Shown: positions 56,989 to 64,000, counted from the first letter of the stretch. The stretch is 64,000 nucleotides of DNA from Microbacterium wangchenii (GCF_004564355.1 NZ_CP038266.1:2170001-2234000), one strand, 5' to 3'. The notes: generated from the letters alone by a model not told the origin. Made by a program: numbers and translations.

Positions 56989-57148
56989 GGCGCCTCCTCG
57001 CTGCATCGAGGTGGATCGGGTTCCCAGGTCGCCGTGGTGAGCGGCGCGGCCCGAACGCGCTCAGTATGCTCCCCATCTGCCCCGCCCGATAGAGCGGTCG
57101 TGGGGTGCGGCCGCACGGGTGACGGGGACTACCTCGGCTCGCGCCCTC

Positions 57149-57177
57149 TCGACAATGCGTAACCTGGCGGTTACGCT
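57149..57177 (+). promoter_or_regulatory. ArsR promoter with overlapping palindromic operator
   Basis: TCGACA (57149-57154) and TACGCT (57172-57177) with a 17-base spacer form a promoter whose start falls at the GTG at 57184 (leaderless). The 20-base palindrome GCGTAACC-N4-GGTTACGC (57157-57176) covers the spacer and -10, the classic ArsR autorepression layout. Confidence 0.65.
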
Positions 57178-57183
57178 TCCGGA

Positions 57184-57567
57184 GTGGACGTCTTCGAGTG
57201 TCTCGCCGACGCGACGCGTCGCCGGCTGCTCGCTGCGCTGGCACACGGCGAGCACACCGCCGGCGAGCTCGCCGCGCGGGAGCCGATCAGCCGCCCCGCC
57301 GTCAGCCGCCATCTCCGCGTGATGCGGGAATCAGGCCTCATCGGCGTCGCCGCCCACGGCCGTGAGCGGCGGTACCGCCTGCGTGCGGAGACGCTCGAAC
57401 CGGTGCAGACGTATCTCGCGGCGCTGAGGCATCCGCCCGTGCCCGAGTCGGCGTTCGACGCCCTCGACCTCGAGGTGCGCCGGGCTTCGCGCGACCAACG
57501 CCGGTCCGACGGTCCGCCGGATCAAGCCGCGGGCACACCATCCATCGACACCGAGGAGATCGCATGA
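57184..57567 (+). CDS. ArsR-family transcriptional regulator (127 aa)
   Basis: A winged-helix ArsR/SmtB-type repressor: VFECLADATRRRLLAALAHGEHTAGELA followed by ISRPAVSRHLRVMRESGLI (recognition helix) and the wing RERRYRLRAE. No cysteine metal site (CxC or similar) is present, so metal sensing is unlikely; together with the SRPBCC partner this is the non-metal ArsR/AHSA1 type. The GTG at 57184 coincides with the predicted transcription start. Its end overlaps the SRPBCC start by ATGA. Transcribed away from the giant pair, which it might also regulate. Confidence 0.9.
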   Translation: MDVFECLADATRRRLLAALAHGEHTAGELAAREPISRPAVSRHLRVMRESGLIGVAAHGRERRYRLRAETLEPVQTYLAALRHPPVPESAFDALDLEVRRASRDQRRSDGPPDQAAGTPSIDTEEIA

Positions 57568-58064
57568 GCATTCCCACTCCGACCGGGACGGTCGGCGAAG
57601 GTCCGCGGGGACGGGAGGTGCAGTTCGTCCGTCGATACCGCGCTACGCCGGATGCGGTGTGGGCCGCCCTCACCGAGTCCGATCGACTGGAGCGCTGGAT
57701 CGGCCGGTGGGAGGGTGACCCCGCCACGGGCAGGGTCACCTTCTTCATGACGGCCGAGGGCGATGAGGTCGAAGGCGAGGAGGTGTCGATCGTGGAATGC
57801 GACGGGCCCACCCGCTTCGCCGCCGACACCCGCGTGGGCGACCGGCAGTGGCATCTCCGCTTCGAGCTGGAGCAGGAGGCGGGTGGCGTGACGGTGCTCA
57901 CCTTCGCCCAGATGCTGTCCGATGACGACGTCTCGAGCGTCGGCCCGGGATGGGAGTACTACCTCGACCGCCTCACGGCCGTGATGGACGGGAGCGACGT
58001 CGATGCGGTCGACTTCGCGGACTACTTCCCCGCGATGAAGGACTACTACGCGGCACTTTCCTGA
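57564..58064 (+). CDS. SRPBCC-family (AHSA1-like) protein (166 aa)
   Basis: A START/SRPBCC helix-grip fold with the N-terminal REVQFVRRYRATPDAVWAALTESDRLERWIGRW signature (the WxAxT... loop of AHSA1/ActA-like proteins) and C-terminal GPGWEYYLDRLTAVMDG helix. These bind hydrophobic ligands or steroids and often pair with ArsR regulators, in which the ligand or its partner is unknown. The coupling with the ArsR gene suggests joint action. No secretion signal. Confidence 0.88.
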   Translation: MSIPTPTGTVGEGPRGREVQFVRRYRATPDAVWAALTESDRLERWIGRWEGDPATGRVTFFMTAEGDEVEGEEVSIVECDGPTRFAADTRVGDRQWHLRFELEQEAGGVTVLTFAQMLSDDDVSSVGPGWEYYLDRLTAVMDGSDVDAVDFADYFPAMKDYYAALS

Positions 58065-58112
58065 CCGGACCCCCGCCACCCTGAAGGAGCGGAGAGCATC
58101 CCGTCGGACGAC

Positions 58113-58382
58113 CTACCAGACGATGCCGCCGCCCATCGAGATGCCACCCCACGTGAGCGCCACGAAGATCGCCGCGAACACGACCGGCGCGATGCCCGTC
58201 CCGCTGCGCGCGAGCCCCTTGAGAAGCGCGATCACGGCAAGGATCGCGGCGACGATCGAGAGGCCGCCACCGAGGATCAGCCCGATGAACAGTGGGATCG
58301 GCATGAGGACGAGGCCGGCCAGAGCGAACCAGAACGCGGCCCAGGCCGCCGGGTTGGTGCGGCGTTCCACGTAGGAGGACAT
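58113..58382 (-). CDS. Small membrane protein (89 aa)
   Basis: Two to three hydrophobic segments (AFWFALAGLVLMPIPLFIGLIL and SIVAAILAVIALLKG, then GIAPVVFAAIFVALTWGGI) after a polar N-terminus with ERRTNPAAW. DUF4190-like composition: a Gly-rich first helix pair and LAVIALLKGLARSGTG connecting loop. No function known. It is convergent with the SRPBCC gene and divergent from the NmrA-1 gene region. Confidence 0.78.
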   Translation of the reverse strand: MSSYVERRTNPAAWAAFWFALAGLVLMPIPLFIGLILGGGLSIVAAILAVIALLKGLARSGTGIAPVVFAAIFVALTWGGISMGGGIVW

Positions 58383-58519
58383 GCATCGATTATCCCGCGT
58401 CCCGGCCGCTACGCGCGGATGCTGCGTCAGCCAACCGAGGCGAGCCCCGGGGTTGCGGTGACGGTGGTCACGACGCGCGCGCTCAGGCGAGACCGACAGC
58501 GTCCACCGATTCGCGACGG

Positions 58520-58547
58520 TGTCACAGATCGGCTCTCTCGGCGGTCA
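58520..58547 (+). promoter_or_regulatory. Predicted ECF41-type promoter of NmrA-1
   Basis: TGTCACA (58520-58526), 15 bases, CGGTCA (58542-58547), 44 bases before the NmrA-1 ATG. The -35 heptamer matches that reported for ECF41 sigma factors, and three more sites with the same spacing occur within 5 kb. Confidence 0.75.
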
Positions 58548-58591
58548 TTCCTGGCAGAGGCCCCGCTGTGGGCCGGATCGGAGACCGTGAC

Positions 58592-59359
58592 ATGAAGATC
58601 GTCGTCGTCGGAGGCACGGGGTTGGTCGGCGCCCGCACAACGGCACTGCTCAGATCGCGGGGCCATGACGTGATCGCGGCAGCGCGGTCGACCGGGGTGG
58701 ACTCGTACACCGGCGAAGGACTCGACGACGCGCTGGAGGGCGCAGAGGTGATCGTCGATGTATCCAACTCGTCGTACACCGATGAGGCCGCCGCCCGCGA
58801 GTTCTTCTACGCCTCGACCTTGAACCTGCTCACCTTCGGTGCTGCGCACGGAGTCCGTCACAACGTCACCCTGTCGGTCGTGAACACCGACAGGCTCGCG
58901 CGTGCTCAGGGCGGGTACTTCCAGGCGAAAGCCGATCAGGAGAAGCTCATCACGACGTCGGCGCGGCCGTACACACTGGTCCACGCGACGCAGTTCTTCG
59001 AGTTCGTCCGCAGCATCACCGACTCTGCCATGCACGGTGGAATCGCGCGGGTGGCCGACGCGCTCGTCCAGCCGATGGCCGCCGATGACGTCGCGGCGGC
59101 GGTGGCGGCCGCCGCGGAGGCCGAGCCGTGCCGCGGCATCGTCGAGCACGCCGGACCCGAGGTCTTCGAACTGCGCGATCTCGCCGTGCAGGAGATGAGG
59201 TGGCGGCGGGACGACCGCGAGGTGGTCGCCGATCCGCTGGGCACGTACTTCGGTGCCCGGCTGTCCCGTCGCGACCTCCTCCCCGGCCCGGGCGTGCACC
59301 TCGCTGCGACGCGGTTCGAGGACTGGCAGCAGCAGGGGCGCCTGGTCGGTTCGCGCTGA
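58592..59359 (+). CDS. NmrA-like NAD(P)-binding oxidoreductase 1 (255 aa)
   Basis: An atypical SDR (NmrA/HSCARG-like) with VVVGGTGLVGARTTALLRSRG (GxxGxxG dinucleotide site), SNSSYTDEAAAREFFYAST and HATQFFEFV. The canonical Tyr-x3-Lys is absent, as in NmrA-like redox sensors. It lies directly behind the ECF41-type promoter and 78 bases before sigma-1. It is about half-identical in pattern to the protein at 60385 (HATQFFEF, ARPYTLVH versus GIPYSLVH, final TRFEDWQQ versus TRLDEWLP). ECF41 factors are commonly linked to oxidoreductases, so it is probably the stress effector. Confidence 0.88.
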   Translation: MKIVVVGGTGLVGARTTALLRSRGHDVIAAARSTGVDSYTGEGLDDALEGAEVIVDVSNSSYTDEAAAREFFYASTLNLLTFGAAHGVRHNVTLSVVNTDRLARAQGGYFQAKADQEKLITTSARPYTLVHATQFFEFVRSITDSAMHGGIARVADALVQPMAADDVAAAVAAAAEAEPCRGIVEHAGPEVFELRDLAVQEMRWRRDDREVVADPLGTYFGARLSRRDLLPGPGVHLAATRFEDWQQQGRLVGSR

Positions 59360-59437
59360 CGGGGGCCGCGCGACGGCGTCTTCCGCGCGGAGACAGGGCG
59401 GAGTAGCGTGTCGGCCGGTTCAGGCAGCGGAGGTGAC

Positions 59438-60325
59438 ATGAGTACCCACGTCGCCGGCGACGACGCTGTGACGGTCTTCGACGCCGAACGACGAAGACTG
59501 TTCGGCATCGCCTACCGGATCCTCGGGTCCGCGCCCGACGCGGAGGACGTCGTCCAGGAGACCTGGATCCGCTGGCAGAACTGCGACCGTGGCGGGATCA
59601 GGAACACCGCGGCGTTTCTGACCACCGTGACCACGCGGCTGGCGATCAACGAACTGCGCAGCGCGCACGCGCAGCGGGAGACCTACATCGGCCCCTGGCT
59701 CCCGACTCCCGTCGACACCTCGAGCGATCCGACGCTCGGGGCCGAGCGCGACGAGGCGCTGAGCCTCGCCGTCCTGCTCCTCATGGAGCGGCTCACGCCG
59801 GCCGAACGTGCGGCTTTCACCCTGCGCCAGGCCTTCGACTACCCCTATGGGCAGATCGCGGAGATCCTGGGCGTCACCAGCGTCCACGCCCGTCAGCTGG
59901 TGAGCCGCGCGCGCACACACCTGGAGGCAGCGCGCGTGCAGAGCGTCGACGGTGAGAGACACCGCCGCCTGTTCCGGGTGTTCCTCGCCGCCGCCCGCGG
60001 CGGCGATCGTGCACGTCTGGAGACCCTGCTGGCCGAGGATGCGGTGAGCTACACCGACGGCGGGGGCGCAGTGCACCGCACCGCGCGCCGGCCGATCGTC
60101 GGCCGGGACACGCTGGTGCGCTTCCTCCACGGGGTGTCCACATGGTTTTGGGACGACGTGGAGGTGGAACTCGTCGAGGCCAACGGCCGGGAGTCGGCCC
60201 TTCTTCGCCGTGAGGGGTCGGTGTTCGCGCTCCTCACGATCGCGGCGCGGGAGGAGCATGTGTCGCATGTCCTGTGGGTCATGGCGCCGGACAAGCTGGA
60301 ACCACTGCGCTGCGCGGCCGCGTGA
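59438..60325 (+). CDS. ECF41-type RNA polymerase sigma factor 1 (295 aa)
   Basis: Sigma region 2 (RRRLFGIAYRILGSAPDAEDVVQETWIRW) and region 4 (LTPAERAAFTLRQAFDYPYGQIAEILGVTS) are followed by a C-terminal SnoaL-like extension, which defines the ECF41 group. The linker GPWLPTPVDT corresponds to the group's WLPEP motif, and the extension carries DGGGA and APDKL (DGGGK- and NPDKL-like). The extension is known to modulate core-polymerase binding in the group. The ATG at 59438 has a GGAGG ribosome-binding site; a GTG at 59408 is possible. It ends near a bidirectional terminator. Confidence 0.93.
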   Translation: MSTHVAGDDAVTVFDAERRRLFGIAYRILGSAPDAEDVVQETWIRWQNCDRGGIRNTAAFLTTVTTRLAINELRSAHAQRETYIGPWLPTPVDTSSDPTLGAERDEALSLAVLLLMERLTPAERAAFTLRQAFDYPYGQIAEILGVTSVHARQLVSRARTHLEAARVQSVDGERHRRLFRVFLAAARGGDRARLETLLAEDAVSYTDGGGAVHRTARRPIVGRDTLVRFLHGVSTWFWDDVEVELVEANGRESALLRREGSVFALLTIAAREEHVSHVLWVMAPDKLEPLRCAAA

Positions 60326-60349
60326 GGCCGGCGTCGCCCCGTCCGGATG

Positions 60350-60379
60350 CTGCGGGGCGCCTGTGCGGGCGCCCCGCAG
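60350..60379. terminator. Bidirectional terminator between the two ECF41 modules
   Basis: CTGCGGGGCGC (60350-60360) and GCGCCCCGCAG (60369-60379) are exact complements around an 8-base loop, in the gap between convergent sigma-1 and NmrA-2. Confidence 0.7.
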
Positions 60380-60384
60380 TGAGG

Positions 60385-61146
60385 CTACCGACGGGGCGGG
60401 TTGGCGGGCAGCCACTCGTCCAGACGCGTGGCGAAGATCTGCGCTCCGTCCACGGGTACGAGGGTCCGCTCCTCGATGTGCGCCCCGTAGTACGTCGCGT
60501 CCGGATCCTGCACCACGTGGCGCGGGTCGTTACGGAAGGCCAGGCCCCGGCGCACGAACTCGTCCATCGTGAACTGCTCGGGGCCGGCGATCTCGATGTC
60601 GCCGTTGACCGGTGCGCCCGCCGCAGTGCGCGCCACCGCCGTCGCGACATCCTCCGCAGCGATCGGCTGCATGAGTGCGCCGGGCAGGTGCACGGTCTGG
60701 TCGCCGTCCATCGAGATGTCGGCGATGGCTCCCAGGAACTCGAAGAACTGGGTGGCGTGCACGAGGGAGTACGGGATCCCCGAGTCTCGGATGAGCTTCT
60801 CCTGCGCGCTCTTCGCGCGGAAGTAGGGAATGCTCTGCGGACGGTCGGTGCCGACGATCGTGAGAGCGACGTGGTGACCGACGCCCGCCGCCGCTTCGGC
60901 CGCGAGGAGGTTGGTGGTCGACGTGGTGAAGAACTCCATCACGGCGTTCTCCTCGAAGGAGGGCGAGTTGGAGACGTCCACGACGACCTGGGAGCCGGCC
61001 ATGGCCTCGGACAATCCCTCTCCGGTCAGACTGTCCACGCCGGTGCTGGGCGCCGCAGCCACGGCCTCATGCCCGTGCTCCCTGAGCTTCGCGACGACCT
61101 TCGAGCCGATCAGACCCGTGCCGCCGATGACCACGATCTTTGCCAT
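60385..61146 (-). CDS. NmrA-like NAD(P)-binding oxidoreductase 2 (253 aa)
   Basis: A paralogue of the gene at 58592: VVIGGTGLIGSKVVAKLREHG dinucleotide motif, STGVDSLTGEGLSEAM, SNSPSFEENAVMEFFTTST, SIPYFRAKSAQEKLI, HATQFFEFLGAI and IEIAGPEQFTMDEFVRRG. As there, no Tyr-x3-Lys catalytic pair is apparent. The ATG at 61146 is 49 bases after the -10 box of an ECF41-type promoter that begins at the end of the SnoaL gene, so it can be transcribed separately. It is the last gene of module 2. Confidence 0.88.
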   Translation of the reverse strand: MAKIVVIGGTGLIGSKVVAKLREHGHEAVAAAPSTGVDSLTGEGLSEAMAGSQVVVDVSNSPSFEENAVMEFFTTSTTNLLAAEAAAGVGHHVALTIVGTDRPQSIPYFRAKSAQEKLIRDSGIPYSLVHATQFFEFLGAIADISMDGDQTVHLPGALMQPIAAEDVATAVARTAAGAPVNGDIEIAGPEQFTMDEFVRRGLAFRNDPRHVVQDPDATYYGAHIEERTLVPVDGAQIFATRLDEWLPANPPRR

Positions 61147-61194
61147 GTCCTTGCCTCTCCGTTCCGTGGCGCCCCAGCGGCGCCTCGCAAGTCA

Positions 61195-61222
61195 TGACCG
61201 CGGGAGTGGCCGATGTGTGACG
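61195..61222 (-). promoter_or_regulatory. Predicted ECF41-type promoter of NmrA-2
   Basis: On the minus strand: CGTCACA (61222-61216), 15 bases, CGGTCA (61200-61195). One mismatch to the TGTCACA heptamer; spacing identical to the other sites. Confidence 0.7.
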
Positions 61223-61636
61223 TCACGAGGATCTGTTCCAGTGCACGAGCTTGTCGGGGTTCACGACTACCCACATCGTGGCGATCCGACGCCCCCGAAG
61301 CGCCGTCACGACCACGGCGACCACCTCCGCGCCGCGCCGGACGACGAGCGCCGGAGCGCCGTTGACGGAGGCCACCGTCGCCGCGCTGTCGGCGTCGCGC
61401 GGCAGCACATCCACGAGACCGGCCGCGGCGGCATGGCGGCCGCGCACCGGTGCCGAGGGTGCTGACACGCGTCCACCCCCGTCCACGACGAGGGTCACCG
61501 CCCTGTGCAGCATCTCCGCCACGACCTCCGCACGGCCGTCGGCGACGGCATCACGGAGAGCGTCGAGTGCAGAGCGGCGGCGCGCGGACCTCCCCCACAC
61601 GCTCCGTGCCCACGCCGACCCCAGCGGGGTCGTCAT
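61223..61636 (-). CDS. Stand-alone SnoaL-like protein resembling the ECF41 C-terminal domain (137 aa)
   Basis: The sequence begins after an Arg-rich start with ALRDAVADGRAEVVAEMLHRAVTLVVDGGGRV and ends MWVVVNPDKLVHW. DGGGR and NPDKL are the exact motifs known in the C-terminal SnoaL-like extension of ECF41 sigma factors, and the alignment with the tail of the neighbouring sigma-2 (ISAARGGDVSALEEL..., SPDKL) is direct, but no sigma regions 2 or 4 are present. The ATG at 61636 overlaps the sigma-2 stop (ATGA), so it is co-translated. It might act as a trans modulator of the sigma factors or be the remnant of a third one. Confidence 0.85.
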   Translation of the reverse strand: MTTPLGSAWARSVWGRSARRRSALDALRDAVADGRAEVVAEMLHRAVTLVVDGGGRVSAPSAPVRGRHAAAAGLVDVLPRDADSAATVASVNGAPALVVRRGAEVVAVVVTALRGRRIATMWVVVNPDKLVHWNRSS

Positions 61637-62508
61637 CCCCCCGCCGGAACGACGTGTCGCAGCTTGTCAGGGCTCATCACCCAGAGAAGCTGCGCGATGC
61701 CGTCGGCGGCCGACGTGATCGTGACGATCGTGGTGACCTCTCCCCCCTCGGAAAGCGTCGCGGCGGGCTGGCCGTTGACCTGCACCCAGCCGATCGTCTT
61801 GCCCGTCCAGAAATGACTCGAGAACGCCGCGACGAACTTCGCCACGCGTCCGCGGCCGTGCATGGGAATGCGCGCGGCGAGCTTGACGCCATTGCCGTCG
61901 GTGTAGCTGACGACGTCCTCGATGAACAGCTCCTCCAGGGCCGAGACGTCGCCCCCTCGCGCGGCCGTGAGGAAGGCTTCGAGGAGTCGTCGCTGATCCG
62001 GAGCGGGTGCAGGGGTGCGCCGACCCTCGGCCAGGTGGCGGCGAGCGCGGCTGACGAGCTGACGCGCGCTCGTGACGCTTGATCGGACGATCTCCGCGAT
62101 CTTGTCGTACGGGTAGTCCAGGGCTTCCCGCAGCACGTACGCCGCCCGCTCGGTCGGGGTCAGATTCTCGAGCAGCAGAAGCACTGCGAACTGCAGGGCC
62201 TCCCCGCGCTCGGCGCCGAGCGCGGGGTCGTCTTCGGTGTTGACCGGCTCGGGAAGCCACGGGCCGATGTAGGTCTCCCGCCGAGCGCGCGCGGACTGCA
62301 TCTCGTTGATGCAGAGCCGGGTGGTCACCGTCGTGAGAAAGGCGGCAGGTTCCCGCACCGCGCCCTGGTCGCTGTGCTCCCACCGGATCCACACCTCCTG
62401 CAGGATGTCCTCCGCATCCGCGACGGTCCCCAGCATCCGATAGGCGATACCGAAGAGCCGCCGTCGCTCGGCGCCGAAGACCTCTGTCGGCGTGCGCGGG
62501 TCGGTCAT
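61633..62508 (-). CDS. ECF41-type RNA polymerase sigma factor 2 (291 aa)
   Basis: Region 2 (RRRLFGIAYRMLGTVADAEDILQEVWIRW) and region 4 (LTPTERAAYVLREALDYPYDKIAEIVRSS) with linker motif GPWLPEPVNT, the canonical ECF41 WLPEP, and a SnoaL-like extension carrying DGNGV and SPDKL. The ATG at 62508 is chosen because AGAGG lies 9 bases upstream and the resulting N-terminus (MTDPRTPTEVFGAERRR) is normal for the group; longer in-frame starts to 62574 are weaker. A self-type promoter lies 91 bases upstream, which suggests autoregulation. Co-translated with the SnoaL protein. Confidence 0.93.
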   Translation of the reverse strand: MTDPRTPTEVFGAERRRLFGIAYRMLGTVADAEDILQEVWIRWEHSDQGAVREPAAFLTTVTTRLCINEMQSARARRETYIGPWLPEPVNTEDDPALGAERGEALQFAVLLLLENLTPTERAAYVLREALDYPYDKIAEIVRSSVTSARQLVSRARRHLAEGRRTPAPAPDQRRLLEAFLTAARGGDVSALEELFIEDVVSYTDGNGVKLAARIPMHGRGRVAKFVAAFSSHFWTGKTIGWVQVNGQPAATLSEGGEVTTIVTITSAADGIAQLLWVMSPDKLRHVVPAGG

Positions 62509-62598
62509 CGCCTGCACCTCTCTTCCTCCCATGGCGTCCATTCGCACTCCGCTCCTCACCTGCGTTCCCGGCACGCACCATCGGCGCCCCTGGACCGT

Positions 62599-62626
62599 TG
62601 ACCGGACAGCACGTCACGTTGTGACA
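62599..62626 (-). promoter_or_regulatory. Predicted ECF41-type promoter of sigma factor 2
   Basis: On the minus strand: TGTCACA (62626-62620), 15 bases, CGGTCA (62604-62599), 91 bases before the sigma-2 ATG. Exact match to the site before NmrA-1. Confidence 0.75.
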
Positions 62627-62681
62627 CGACACGCCGGGGCTACCCCCGACCGGCGCCGGATGGGGCGGAATCGGCGGCGTC

Positions 62682-62709
62682 GGTCACAGGTGGCCGCTGC
62701 GGCCGGTCA
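62682..62709 (+). promoter_or_regulatory. Predicted ECF41-type promoter of the hydrolase operon
   Basis: GGTCACA (62682-62688), 15 bases, CGGTCA (62704-62709), 53 bases before the hydrolase ATG. One mismatch in the first base of the heptamer. Confidence 0.7.
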
Positions 62710-62761
62710 TAACTCTCAACAGCCCGCCCCGGCTTCGGCCGATCGACATGAGAGGAACACC

Positions 62762-63712
62762 ATGCCCGAACCCGTCCTGGAACCCGACGCCCAGGCGTTC
62801 GCGGACGCCGCCGCCACGCCTCCCCGCCTCGCCGACCTCGGCGTCGACGGCGCGCGCGCCCTGCTCGACAGCGTGCAGGCCGAACCCGTCGACAAGCCCG
62901 CCATCGACGAGGAATGGATCACCGTGCCCGCCGACGTCGGGGACGTGCGCGTACGCGTCGTCACGCCTCCCGGAGCGCACGAGCCCCTCCCCGTCCTGCT
63001 GTACGTGCACGGGGGCGGGTGGGTGCTCGGCAACGCCGGCACGCACGACCGCCTCGTGCGCGAGCTCGCGGTCGGAGCGGACGCGGCCGTCGTCTTCGTC
63101 GAGTACGACCGCTCCCCCGAGGCGCGCTACCCCGTCGCCATCGAGCAGGCCTACGCCACCGCACGCTGGATCGTCCGCCACGGGAAGGAGCGGGGCCTGG
63201 ATGCAGGCCGCCTCGCCGTCGCCGGCGATTCGGTCGGGGGCAACATGGCTGCCGCGCTCGCCATCCTCGCCCGCAGGCGCGGTGATGTGTCGTTCATCCA
63301 TCAGTCGCTCTACTACCCGGTCACGGATGCCGCGCAGAACACCGAGAGCTACCGCGAATTCGCCGACGGCCCGCACCTCACGGCGAAGGCCATGGCGTGG
63401 TTCTGGGACTGCTACCTCCCCGACACTTCGCGCCGTGGAGAGCCCACGGCCTCCCCGCTGCGAGCCGGAGCTGAAGAGCTCGCCGGGCTCCCGGAGACGC
63501 TGCTCATCGTCGACGAGAACGACGTCCTGCGCGACGAGGGCGAAGCCTACGGGCGGAAGCTCATCCAGGCGGGCGTCCGCACCACCCTCGTCCGCTACGA
63601 CGCCACCCTGCACGACTTCATGATGCTCAACCCGGTGCGCCGCACCGCCGCGAGCACGGCCGCGATCGATCAGGCCGTCTCCGCCCTGCGCACGGCATTC
63701 GCCTCGCGCTGA
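62762..63712 (+). CDS. Alpha/beta hydrolase, HSL/BD-FAE-like esterase (316 aa)
   Basis: A hormone-sensitive-lipase-type alpha/beta hydrolase. LYVHGGGWVLGN is the HGG(W) oxyanion motif, AVAGDSVGGNMAAALA the nucleophile elbow GDSVGG (Ser near residue 156), with IVDENDVLRDEG carrying the acid and ATLHDFMML the catalytic His. These esterases act on short acyl or aryl esters. The ATG at 62762 follows a GAGAGG ribosome-binding site. It is preceded by an ECF41-type promoter and followed at 37 bases by a second hydrolase gene. Confidence 0.92.
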   Translation: MPEPVLEPDAQAFADAAATPPRLADLGVDGARALLDSVQAEPVDKPAIDEEWITVPADVGDVRVRVVTPPGAHEPLPVLLYVHGGGWVLGNAGTHDRLVRELAVGADAAVVFVEYDRSPEARYPVAIEQAYATARWIVRHGKERGLDAGRLAVAGDSVGGNMAAALAILARRRGDVSFIHQSLYYPVTDAAQNTESYREFADGPHLTAKAMAWFWDCYLPDTSRRGEPTASPLRAGAEELAGLPETLLIVDENDVLRDEGEAYGRKLIQAGVRTTLVRYDATLHDFMMLNPVRRTAASTAAIDQAVSALRTAFASR

Positions 63713-63749
63713 TCATCCGCATCCCTCTCCCAAGAAAAGGAACAGAACA

Positions 63750-64000
63750 ATGACCGATCCCCAGCCCACCGTCGTCCTCGTCCACGGCGCCTTCGCCGAG
63801 TCGGCGTCGTGGAACGACGTCATCGCACAGCTGCTGGGTCACGGCCTCGCCGTCGTCGCCGTGGCCAACCCGCTGCGGAGCCTCGCCGGCGACGCGGCCT
63901 ACGTCCGCGACGTCATCGCCTCCATCGGCGGACCCGTCATCCTCGTGGGCCACTCCTACGCCGGGATGGTGATCACCGAGGCGGCTTCGCGCAACGACGT
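63750..64000 (+). CDS. Alpha/beta hydrolase, N-terminal part (cut by window edge)
   Basis: 83 codons are visible: an alpha/beta hydrolase beginning MTDPQPTVVLVHGAFAESAS (the HGAFAE oxyanion region) with the nucleophile elbow LVGHSYAGMV (GHSYAG, Ser near residue 71). This pattern is that of the small cytosolic hydrolase/esterase group related to maleylacetate or haloperoxidase-like enzymes. It follows the upstream esterase with an AAAAGGAACAG ribosome-binding site, in what seems one operon. The C-terminal residues, including the catalytic acid and His, lie beyond base 64000. Confidence 0.85.
   Translation, partial: MTDPQPTVVLVHGAFAESASWNDVIAQLLGHGLAVVAVANPLRSLAGDAAYVRDVIASIGGPVILVGHSYAGMVITEAASRND

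Overview
The window is high-GC DNA (roughly 70 percent by eye) with many GTG starts, short or absent leaders and 4-base ATGA/GTGA overlaps. Gene content and order point to an actinobacterium, most likely Microbacteriaceae and probably Microbacterium or a close relative (inference). It reads as chromosome: three tRNA genes, complete amino-acid pathways, no insertion sequence, phage, rRNA or CRISPR array.

Region 1 (1-7.4 kb): a nitronate monooxygenase cut by the left edge, a tiny zinc-ribbon protein, an apparently leaderless 55-codon leader ORF followed by an intrinsic terminator in front of a DksA/TraR-type zinc-finger gene, an acyl-CoA ligase, a class II glutamine amidotransferase, tRNA-Glu, an MBL-fold hydrolase, an M23-like peptidase and tRNA-Gln. 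Region 2 (7.4-28.6 kb): the conserved actinobacterial block gltX / FAH-family / leuB / serA / ilvC-ilvN-ilvB, here with ilvE, ilvD and otsA-otsB on the same strand. It is interrupted by regulator-transporter cassettes: LysR plus class V aminotransferase plus MFS, and TetR plus a DHA2 efflux pump. otsA, otsB, ilvD, ilvB, ilvN and ilvC are close enough to be one transcript. Several palindromic elements lie in the gaps.

Region 3 (28.6-36.6 kb): an SDR, a catalase, and a tightly overlapped three-gene operon (family 2 membrane glycosyltransferase, membrane-anchored adaptor, GH81-type beta-1,3-glucanase lipoprotein) that looks like a beta-1,3-glucan or related exopolysaccharide synthesis module. 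Region 4 (36.7-48.5 kb): tRNA-Lys, a HisN-like phosphatase, a lipoprotein, a 605-base gap holding three 82-bp repeats with 14-bp inverted ends, and a two-component system with a PepSY-like target. CTTCAG direct repeats precede both the response regulator and the PepSY gene. There follow TetR/MFS, RNase H, NUDIX and HxlR/VOC genes, and an SDR carrying a zinc ribbon.

Region 5 (48.5-57.0 kb): two giant genes of unknown function (1196 and 1616 codons) overlapping by ATGA. They have no signal peptide or obvious catalytic motif and are divergent from an ArsR-SRPBCC pair. Region 6 (57.1-64 kb): two mirror-image modules, each an NmrA-like oxidoreductase with an ECF41-type sigma factor, plus a stand-alone copy of the ECF41 C-terminal SnoaL-like domain and two alpha/beta hydrolases. 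Four near-identical sites of the form (T)GTCACA-N15-CGGTCA precede NmrA-1, NmrA-2, the second sigma gene and the hydrolase, so the region can be read as one ECF regulon. The giant pair and this ECF41 regulon with its split regulatory domain are the best candidates for undescribed biology.
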